In this document: one piece after another, positions 28,122 through 35,211 of the stretch
Numbering within the stretch: the first letter of the stretch is position 1
How the letters are laid out: each line of letters opens with the position of its first letter
Origin: Psychrobacter sp. P2G3
GTDB taxonomy: Bacteria; Pseudomonadota; Gammaproteobacteria; Pseudomonadales; Moraxellaceae
Assembly: GCF_001593285.1 (NCBI RefSeq)
Contig: NZ_CP012529.1
Span: 124,001-188,000 of the forward strand
Length of the DNA: 64,000 nt
Direction: 5' to 3'
The notes under the pieces: generated by a model
Databases searched by the model: none
The model's input: the letters and a program-made list of their open reading frames with translations, nothing else
Told to the model about the DNA's origin: nothing
Translations under genes and position numbers: made by a program

Positions 28122-29293
28122 TGAATTTCATACCGTATGGTCGCCAAAATATCACTAAAGAAGACATTAATGCCGTTGTAGAGGTATTAGAATCGGATTT
28201 TCTTACTCAGGGGCCAAAGGTTCCTGAGTTTGAAAACTCTATCAAAGAGCAGTGCAATGTTGAATATGCTTTGGCAATGAATAGTGCAACATCTGCTTTG
28301 CATGTAGCATGTTTGGCTTTAGATGTTGGCAAAGACGACATTGTTTGGACGACACCTATTACATTCGTAGCGTCAGCAAACTGTGCCTTGTACTGTGGCG
28401 CTATTGTAGATTTTGTAGATATTAACCCTAAGACTTACAACTTATGTGCTCAAGCTTTAAGGGAAAAGCTGCAAATTGCTAAAGCAGAAGGGGAACTACC
28501 CAAAGTAGTTATTCCTGTACACTTATGTGGTCAGCCTTGTGATATGGAAGGGATTTATGAGCTTTCTAAAGAGTATGGCTTTTCGATTATCGAAGACGCA
28601 TCACACGCAATAGGTGGTAAGTACAAAGATGAGCCAATAGGTAATTGTCAGTATTCTGATATTACCATATTTAGCTTTCATCCAGTCAAAATTATTACGA
28701 CTGCTGAAGGTGGTGTTGCTACGACTAATAGTAAATATTTAGCACAAAAGATGGACTTGCTACGCAGTCATGGTATTACACGTGATTCTGAGTTGATGAC
28801 TAACGAACCAGATGGTTCTTGGTATTATCAACAAGTCATGCTTGGATTTAATTATCGCATGACTGAAATGCAGGCTGCATTAGGTGTATCACAAATAAAG
28901 CGTCTCAGCACTATCACTGATAAACGTCATCAGCTTGCCAAAAATTATGACAGCTTATTAGCTGAGCTACCCATAATAACGCCTTATCAGCATTCAGATG
29001 GATATTCGGGATTACATCTCTATGTAATACGTCTCAAAACCAACCAGATTCAAAAATCTCATAAAGAGGTTTTCGATGAGTTGCGGGCTGCTAATATTGG
29101 TGTAAATCTGCATTATATTCCAGTGCATTTACAGCCCTACTATCAGCAGAAACTAGGGTTTAAGATGGGCGACTTTCCTGAAGCGGAGTTATATTATTCT
29201 CAGGCGATTAGTTTGCCAATGTATCCCGATTTGACAGAAGAGCAGCAAGCTTATATCGCTCAAACTCTGAGGAGTATATTGAACCATGGCTAA
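28121..29293 (+). CDS. pseC: UDP-4-amino-4,6-dideoxy-N-acetyl-beta-L-altrosamine transaminase
   Basis: The 390-aa PLP aminotransferase of the DegT/DnrJ/EryC1 family adds the C4 amino group to the PseB product. Seen: FIPYGRQNITKEDINAVVEVL, the phosphate-binding NSATSALHVACLAL, EDASHAIGGKYKDEPIGNC, the PLP-Lys segment FSFHPVKIITTAEGGVATT (Lys near residue 189) and LGFNYRMTEMQAALG. Length and motifs fit PseC. It overlaps pseB by one base and pseF by eight. Confidence 0.96.
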
Positions 29294-29990
29294 TATTGCA
29301 GTCATTCCTGCACGAGGTGGAAGTAAAAGAATTCCAAGAAAAAATATAAAAGAGTTTTGTGATAAGCCTATCATTGCTTATGCTATAGAATCCGCTATCA
29401 ATAGTGGATGTTTTAGTGAAGTTGTAGTGTCTACTGATGATCACGAAATTGCACATATCGCAAAGAAATATGGAGCAAGCGTTCCATTTATTCGACCACA
29501 AGAAATTTCGGATGACTTCGTCGGAACTAATGCTGTAGTTTCGCACTGTTTAGATTGGTTTGAGGAAAAAGATATCGTCTTTGATTATGTATGTTGTATA
29601 TATGCTACAGCTGCATTTATTAACAAAAATATCATTCAATCGGGGTATCAGGCTATATGTTGTGAAGAGTATGACTATGCAGCTACCGTGACTAACTATT
29701 CAGCGCCTATTCAAAAGGCTATGTATATAGATGATGAAACTAGTACTCTGGTAATGCGCGAAAAAGCAGCTTCAGAGGCACGAAGTCAAGACTTACAACC
29801 TTTTTATCATGATGCTGGACAAATATATTGGTCTACACCTGAGTTCTTTAGAAAAGATGCTAGAGTTTTTTTAAATAGAGTCTATCCAATAGTAATACCA
29901 GAGTATTTAGCTCAAGATATTGATACTCCAAGTGATTGGATAATAGCTGAGGCATTATTTCAAACTTTAATAAAAGATAGTAACCTTTAA
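29286..29990 (+). CDS. pseF: Pseudaminic acid cytidylyltransferase
   Basis: The 234-aa enzyme activates Pse to CMP-Pse. It has the CMP-sialic acid synthetase N-terminus AVIPARGGSKRIPRKNIKEF (the RGGSKR loop binds CTP), STDDHEIAHIAKKYGASVPFIRP, CCIYATAAFI, and the metal/sugar region DAGQIYWSTPEFF. The closing DIDTPSDWIIAEAL is typical of PseF. The ATG at 29286 lies within pseC, and the stop overlaps the pseG start by one base (TAATG), so translation is probably coupled. Confidence 0.95.
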   Translation: MANIAVIPARGGSKRIPRKNIKEFCDKPIIAYAIESAINSGCFSEVVVSTDDHEIAHIAKKYGASVPFIRPQEISDDFVGTNAVVSHCLDWFEEKDIVFDYVCCIYATAAFINKNIIQSGYQAICCEEYDYAATVTNYSAPIQKAMYIDDETSTLVMREKAASEARSQDLQPFYHDAGQIYWSTPEFFRKDARVFLNRVYPIVIPEYLAQDIDTPSDWIIAEALFQTLIKDSNL

Positions 29991-31120
29991 TGAGTACATA
30001 TATTGCTTTTCGAGTAGATGCTTCTTCTGAAATTGGAACTGGGCATTTAGTGAGGTGTTTAACATTAGCTAAGAGGTATCTTGACAAAACCGATTATAAA
30101 ATTGTATTTATAACTAATGAATTGCCATCTACTTTGCTGAGCTTATTTGCTAATAAAAAGGTTAACTTGTTACAAATTGATGTCAAGCATATTAGAGAGA
30201 GACCAGTTTGTGAGAATTTAGTCAATAATTGGGAAGAGGATTTATTAGAGACAGTAAATATACTTAGCAGTAATAATATAAGAAAGGTAGACCTATTTGT
30301 TGTAGATCATTACGGTCTGGACTATAAATGGGAAGAAGGGATCAAAAGTATTTACGATACAAAAACTCTGATTATTGATGATTTAGCTAACCGGAAGCAC
30401 TCGGCAAACATCCTTCTTGATACAAACTTACATAATAATTCATCTGTAAGATATAAAGGATTAATAGGAATAGATGTATTGTGTTTGTTTGGCCCGTCTT
30501 TCGCATTATTGCGAGAAGAGTTTTTAGAGTATCACTCTCAGGTTAAAGTCTCTAATAAAAGCGTTATAGCAATGTTTGGTGGAAGTGACCCTACAGGAGA
30601 GTCATTTAAACTATTAGATGCAATTGTTGATTTCAATAATAAAGATTCAGATTTATTATCAGGGTTAAAAATATATGTTGTAGCAGGTAAGGCAAATAAG
30701 CATATAGAAAAGATTAAGCACTTCAAAACTTTGAACTTGCAAAGTGTAGAGATATTTGACTATATCGATAATGTGGCTGAGCGTATGGCAGAGTGTTCAT
30801 ACGCGATAGGTGCAGGTGGTACTTCAGTATGGGAGAGAATGTGTTTAGGTGTACAATCCTTTATAGTCTCTGTTGCTGAAAATCAACTCGAAGCCTCAAA
30901 GTACCTAGATAGTCTGGGATATGTATCATTTATAGGTGAATCAAATGAAATAGCTTCAAAGGATTATTTAGAAATATTATATACAATCGCAAAGTCTAAA
31001 AGTGATTCATTCCTGATTTCTGATCCAGAGCTACTAAAGCAGATAGTTCCAGGAAATGGGTGTGAGTTAGTAGTTAATAAGACTATAGAGTATTTGAATA
31101 GAAGTTATATACTTAATTGA
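29990..31120 (+). CDS. pseG: UDP-2,4-diacetamido-2,4,6-trideoxy-beta-L-altropyranose hydrolase
   Basis: PseG removes UDP from the diacetamido sugar before condensation. The 376-aa GT-B-like protein opens with FRVDASSEIGTGHLVRCLTLA, which contains the PseG GxGHxxR motif, then DHYGLDYKWE, LIIDDLANRKHSANILLDTN, MFGGSDPTGESFKLL, and YAIGAGGTSVWERMCLGVQS. At 376 aa it is longer than the ~280 aa Campylobacter form because of extra segments at about 60-100. It overlaps pseF and reaches the beginning of pseH. Confidence 0.95.
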   Translation: MSTYIAFRVDASSEIGTGHLVRCLTLAKRYLDKTDYKIVFITNELPSTLLSLFANKKVNLLQIDVKHIRERPVCENLVNNWEEDLLETVNILSSNNIRKVDLFVVDHYGLDYKWEEGIKSIYDTKTLIIDDLANRKHSANILLDTNLHNNSSVRYKGLIGIDVLCLFGPSFALLREEFLEYHSQVKVSNKSVIAMFGGSDPTGESFKLLDAIVDFNNKDSDLLSGLKIYVVAGKANKHIEKIKHFKTLNLQSVEIFDYIDNVAERMAECSYAIGAGGTSVWERMCLGVQSFIVSVAENQLEASKYLDSLGYVSFIGESNEIASKDYLEILYTIAKSKSDSFLISDPELLKQIVPGNGCELVVNKTIEYLNRSYILN

Positions 31121-31128
31121 GCAATGCT

Positions 31129-31719
31129 ATGAAATATCCAAAGAATGAGTTTAAACCTTTTACCTATGAGTTGCTTGAGCTAGTTCGTGGTTGGAGGAAT
31201 GAACCACGAATAAGAAATAATATGTATTCCACTGATATAATTGGTCGAGATCAACAGGTGGAGTGGTTTGAGAAAATGGTTGAGGACCCAAGTAGGGAGT
31301 ATTTTGTATATTTCCAAAACGATAAACCGATTGGCTGCTTAAGTTTTACATCTATAAATAATGAGGATTGTCAATGGGGATGCTATCTTGGAGAAGAGAG
31401 AGTTTGGCCTGGTTCAGGTATTATTTTAGCAGTAGCAGCTCTTGATTATGCTTTTAAAGGTATTGGTGTTGAGCTTCTAGAGGCCGAGGTTCTAGAGTTT
31501 AATAAGTCACCTCAACAAATGCATCAAACATTTGAGTATCCAGAATCTTATATTAAGGAAACTAATGCTATAAGAGATGGTAAACAAGTAAATGCTATAG
31601 TGTATAAATACTCGAGGGAAGCTTGGGAAAAAAATAGAGACAACGTACTTGATAAGTTCCCAATAAAGTTTAGACACGCGGCAAATCACATTTTCTTTAA
31701 GGGTAAGCTTTTATCTTAA
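31129..31719 (+). CDS. pseH: PseH-type GNAT N-acyltransferase
   Basis: A 196-aa GNAT-fold protein in the PseH position of the pathway, acylating the C4 amine of UDP-4-amino-sugar. Features: LLELVRGWRNEPRIRNNMYS (the family's W-R-N segment), FVYFQNDKPIGCLSF, WGCYLGEE, a degenerate acetyl-CoA loop region (WPGSGIILAVAALDYAF), and EAEVLEFNKSPQQMHQTFEY. The ATG at 31129 is preferred to a TTG at 31117 inside the pseG stop region. With an acyl carrier protein gene only 64 bases downstream, the donor could be an acyl-ACP instead of acetyl-CoA; that is inference. Confidence 0.88.
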   Translation: MKYPKNEFKPFTYELLELVRGWRNEPRIRNNMYSTDIIGRDQQVEWFEKMVEDPSREYFVYFQNDKPIGCLSFTSINNEDCQWGCYLGEERVWPGSGIILAVAALDYAFKGIGVELLEAEVLEFNKSPQQMHQTFEYPESYIKETNAIRDGKQVNAIVYKYSREAWEKNRDNVLDKFPIKFRHAANHIFFKGKLLS

Positions 31720-31783
31720 AGCGGGATAGGGCTATAGTATTATTAAATAACTGAATCAAAATCGTATAGATAGGAGCATGTAA

Positions 31784-32029
31784 ATGAACGACTTAAAGCA
31801 GCTTATTATTGATAAAATCAACGAGGTAGCTGAGCAAACGGATAGTGAACTTGTAGATAATCTGAATGATGAAACTGTCTTACTTGAGAGTGGTCTCTCG
31901 TCACTCGGTTTTGCAATTTTAGTGGCTACACTAGAAGAAGAGTTGGATTTTGACCCGTTTAGTGAAATGGATGATGCCGTTTACCCTCGTACATTAGCAG
32001 AATTTGTAAAGATATATGAAAGAAATTAA
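31784..32029 (+). CDS. Acyl carrier protein within the pse locus
   Basis: An 81-aa acidic, helical protein with the 4'-phosphopantetheine attachment motif in the form ESGLSSLGFAIL; Ser40 is the expected attachment site, and the usual preceding Asp is Ser39. This is a dedicated carrier, not the fatty-acid AcpP (whose motif is DSLDTVE). The 14-base overlap with the acyl ligase gene argues that the ligase loads this carrier. AGGAG stands 8 bases upstream of the ATG. Confidence 0.92.
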   Translation: MNDLKQLIIDKINEVAEQTDSELVDNLNDETVLLESGLSSLGFAILVATLEEELDFDPFSEMDDAVYPRTLAEFVKIYERN

Positions 32030-33374
32030 TCAATCAACAAAAAGCAATCTAGCCTTTCTTATAAGTAGGATAGAGTCTGATAGACCGTTAGTATCGTTCA
32101 ATGATAAGCTTATTGACGTTGGTGAGTTAATTGATTGTGCTCACGAATTGAGAGCTGGAACTCTCAAGGATCTATTTAATCAGGATGTAGCAGTCTGTAT
32201 TAGTGATTCGCTAACATATATTCAATCATTAATAGCTTTAGATGGCTTCGCTAAAAGTATTTTGATATTACCACCTTCCTTAAATAGTGATATAGCTGCA
32301 GCTTTAATAAAAGAAAGTAGTTGTGCTTATTTATTTGACGGAAAATCACTAAGTAATTTGAATGAGTCTGGTATACCTGAAACTAAGGTACAAACTGCAG
32401 CTTCAAACAAGCTTAAAACAAATTGGATTCTGGCTACGTCAGGTACTACTGGAACACCAAAGTTAATTTATCACACTTTAGGAAGTTTAATATCAACAAC
32501 AAAACAAGATATATCTAGAGGTAAAGATTACTGTTGGGGCTTAGTTTATGAACCGACAAGATTTGCAGGCCTACAAGTCCTATTACAATCTTTAATATCT
32601 GGTTCTAAGCTTGTTATTCCATCGTCTAACAATTTCAACGAGCAAATCTCTACCTATATTGAGGGAAAGGTAAACGCTCTCTCGGCAACCCCTTCATGGT
32701 GGCGTAAATTACTAATGCTACCCAATAGTAATTTAAGGTTAAAAGTCATTAGCATAGGTGGTGAAATTGTTGATCAGACTCTATTGAATCAGTTACTACA
32801 AACCTTTCAAAGCGCTAAAATCACTCATATTTATGCATCAACTGAAGCTGGAGTTGGTTTTTCAGTTAAAGATGGTAAAGCAGGCTTTCCTATCGAATGG
32901 TTAGAAGAAAGTACTGACTCAAAAGTAAAGCTTAAAGTTTCTAATGAGGGACATTTACTGATTAAACCTCGAGCAAGTGCGTCTGGTAAAGCAATGAATG
33001 AAAGAGTTAACGCTGACGGGTTTATTGATACGCAGGATCTAGTTCAAATAATAGACGACAGAGTTCTATTTAAAGGTAGAAGTAATGGAGCTATAAATAT
33101 TGGGGGTAGCAAAGTACAACCCGAAGAAGTCGAAGAAGTTATACGACACCATCCACAAGTTAAGGATGTTTTAGTTTTACCTAAAAAGAGTGCACTGATA
33201 GGCGAATTAGTACAAGCAAAAGTTGTCATAAAAGATGAATCTGTAGATAAAAAACTTCTAAAAAAGGAAATAATTGAGCTTTGTAAATCTTCTTTAGAAG
33301 GCTACAAAGTACCAGCATTGATATCTTATGTCGGTGCATTAGAGTATAACTCTACAGGCAAACTAATACGTTAA
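32016..33374 (+). CDS. AMP-dependent acyl ligase (ANL superfamily), probable ACP-loading
   Basis: The 452-aa adenylating enzyme has the P-loop LATSGTTGTPKL (about 139-150), the core motif IYASTEAGVGF near residue 272, the DTQDLVQIIDDRVLFKGRSNGAINIGG hinge region and a C-terminal catalytic Lys in STGKLIR, three residues from the end. It is shorter than usual ligases (500-550 aa), mostly at the N-terminus. It probably activates a small carboxylic acid as acyl-AMP and loads it on the neighbouring ACP. The acid cannot be identified from the sequence. Confidence 0.88.
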   Translation: MKEINQSTKSNLAFLISRIESDRPLVSFNDKLIDVGELIDCAHELRAGTLKDLFNQDVAVCISDSLTYIQSLIALDGFAKSILILPPSLNSDIAAALIKESSCAYLFDGKSLSNLNESGIPETKVQTAASNKLKTNWILATSGTTGTPKLIYHTLGSLISTTKQDISRGKDYCWGLVYEPTRFAGLQVLLQSLISGSKLVIPSSNNFNEQISTYIEGKVNALSATPSWWRKLLMLPNSNLRLKVISIGGEIVDQTLLNQLLQTFQSAKITHIYASTEAGVGFSVKDGKAGFPIEWLEESTDSKVKLKVSNEGHLLIKPRASASGKAMNERVNADGFIDTQDLVQIIDDRVLFKGRSNGAINIGGSKVQPEEVEEVIRHHPQVKDVLVLPKKSALIGELVQAKVVIKDESVDKKLLKKEIIELCKSSLEGYKVPALISYVGALEYNSTGKLIR

Positions 33375-33393
33375 TGAAGTAGAGGATATTGTT

Positions 33394-34119
33394 GTGAATG
33401 ATAAGACGGTAGTAGTTACTGGTGGTACTAAAGGTTTAGGGTTAGCAATTGTTGATCGGCTTTCTGAAGAAGGTTACACAGTTGTTGCGATAGGTCGTAC
33501 CCTCTCAGAAGATTTGGAGAAACTAATTCAGGTTTCTTCTAATATAAAGTTTATAAGTTATGATTTTTGTAACACTGATAATATTAAAAGTTTAGCTAAA
33601 GATATAAATAAAAAATATGGCCGAATTTACGGTCTTGTTAATAATGCTGCATTAGGAAATGATGGGATTCTTGCTACTATGCATGAGACAGATATTGAAG
33701 AAATGTTAAAAGTCAATATTCAAGCTCCTATTCTACTCACCAAGTATTTAGTAAGGTCTATGTTGTTAAACCAAGAAGGAAGAATTGTAAATATATCTTC
33801 TATAATTGCTTCAACAGGATTTAATGGATTGTCTGTATATGCAGCTTCCAAGGCTGCTTTAGCTGGGTTTACTAAATCATTGTCAAGAGAAGTTGGTAAG
33901 GCCAATATTACTGTGAATACAGTATCACCTGGTTATATGAAGACTAAGATGACTGAGGGTCTTGAAGGGGATAAGCTGAAAAGTATAGTTCGACGTAGTC
34001 CTCTCGGTAGGCTCGCGAGTGTAGAAGATGTTTCAGATGTCGTTTCTTTTTTATTGAAAGATAGCTCTAAAAGTATTACAGGGTCAAATATTACTGTAGA
34101 TGCAGGTAGTACTGCATAA
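33394..34119 (+). CDS. SDR-family oxidoreductase (FabG-like)
   Basis: A 241-aa classical short-chain dehydrogenase starting at GTG with AGAGGAT upstream. It has VVVTGGTKGLGLAIVDRL (TGxxxGxG), VNNAALGNDG, INISSIIASTGFNGLSVYAASKAAL with the Ser-Tyr-Lys catalytic set, and GYMKTKMTEG. It looks like a 3-oxoacyl-ACP reductase and ends 25 bases before pseI. With the ACP and ligase it forms a small acyl-processing cassette, where it might reduce a keto-acyl group on the carrier. A sugar-modifying role is the alternative. Confidence 0.88.
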   Translation: MNDKTVVVTGGTKGLGLAIVDRLSEEGYTVVAIGRTLSEDLEKLIQVSSNIKFISYDFCNTDNIKSLAKDINKKYGRIYGLVNNAALGNDGILATMHETDIEEMLKVNIQAPILLTKYLVRSMLLNQEGRIVNISSIIASTGFNGLSVYAASKAALAGFTKSLSREVGKANITVNTVSPGYMKTKMTEGLEGDKLKSIVRRSPLGRLASVEDVSDVVSFLLKDSSKSITGSNITVDAGSTA

Positions 34120-34144
34120 CATATTAGAAATTAGGATAAAAATA

Positions 34145-35182
34145 ATGAATATTTTAGGAAGAAAGATTGATGAAAATCATCCTCCATATATCATAGCAGA
34201 GATGTCGGCGAACCATAATGGCTCAATAGACAATGCAAAAAAAATAATATCAGAAGCTAAAAATTGTGGTGCAGACGCTGTTAAGTTACAAACTTATTCT
34301 GCTGAAACAATAACAATTAAGTCAGATAGGCCTGAGTTTTTAATCAAAGAAGGTCTTTGGGAGGGTCAAACATTATTTGATCTTTATAAAAGTGCTGAGA
34401 TGCCATGGGATTGGCATAAACCCTTATTTGAACATGCTAAAGAAGAAGGTATTACAATCTTTAGTAGTCCATTTGATTTTACGGCAGTTGATCTTCTTGA
34501 GGATTTAAATACGCCTGCTTATAAAATTGCTTCTTTTGAAGCGATTGATATACCACTTATAAAATACGTAGCCTCTACTAAAAAACCAATGATTATCTCA
34601 ACTGGTATGGCCAACCTAGAAGAAGTTGAGGAGGCTATAGAAGCAGCTAAAACGTTTGGTTGTCAAGATTTGGTGATTTTACATTGTGTGAGTGGTTACC
34701 CAGCTGACCCCCGAGATTACAATCTAAAAACGATACTCGATATGCAAAAAAGGTTTGGTGTAATGATTGGACTTTCTGATCATACGATTAGTAATACTAC
34801 AGCTATAGCTAGTGTGGCACTGGGGGTTAAAGTAATTGAAAAACACTTCACTATGGATAGGAATGGTGGGGGAGCTGATGACAGTTTTTCTTTAGAACCA
34901 CAGGATTTAAGACAGTTATGTAGTGAAAGTAAGATTGCTTGGGAGGCGTTAGGAAAGGTTAGTTACGGGAATAAAGGTGAAGAAAGTAAGAATTTACAAT
35001 TCCGTCGATCCCTGTATGTTGTGAAAGATATTGAAAAAGGTGAAAGGTTTACTTCTGAAAATGTTAGGTCTATTAGACCCGGGTTAGGTTTAAAACCAAA
35101 GTTTTATGACAAGATTATAGGTAGTAAAAGTAAAACCAACATTGAAAAAGGTACTCCGCTCTCTAAAGATCTCATATGTTGA
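34145..35182 (+). CDS. pseI: Pseudaminic acid synthase
   Basis: PseI condenses the 6-deoxy-diacetamido-altrose with phosphoenolpyruvate to give the nine-carbon Pse. The 345-aa protein has the NeuB TIM barrel (PPYIIAEMSANHNGSIDNAK, ADAVKLQTYSAETIT, YKIASFEAIDIPLIKYVAS, STGMANLEEVEEA, LHCVSGYPA, GLSDHTISNTTAIASVALG, VIEKHFTMDR) and the C-terminal SAF/antifreeze-like domain (RRSLYVVKDIEKGERFT). The YSAETIT segment is characteristic of PseI over NeuB. The start at 34145 gives the standard N-terminus MNILGRKID; an earlier ATG at 34100 lies inside the SDR gene. Confidence 0.95.
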   Translation: MNILGRKIDENHPPYIIAEMSANHNGSIDNAKKIISEAKNCGADAVKLQTYSAETITIKSDRPEFLIKEGLWEGQTLFDLYKSAEMPWDWHKPLFEHAKEEGITIFSSPFDFTAVDLLEDLNTPAYKIASFEAIDIPLIKYVASTKKPMIISTGMANLEEVEEAIEAAKTFGCQDLVILHCVSGYPADPRDYNLKTILDMQKRFGVMIGLSDHTISNTTAIASVALGVKVIEKHFTMDRNGGGADDSFSLEPQDLRQLCSESKIAWEALGKVSYGNKGEESKNLQFRRSLYVVKDIEKGERFTSENVRSIRPGLGLKPKFYDKIIGSKSKTNIEKGTPLSKDLIC

Positions 35183-35211
35183 GACTGACAACTACGTAGG
35201 TATATAACTCT

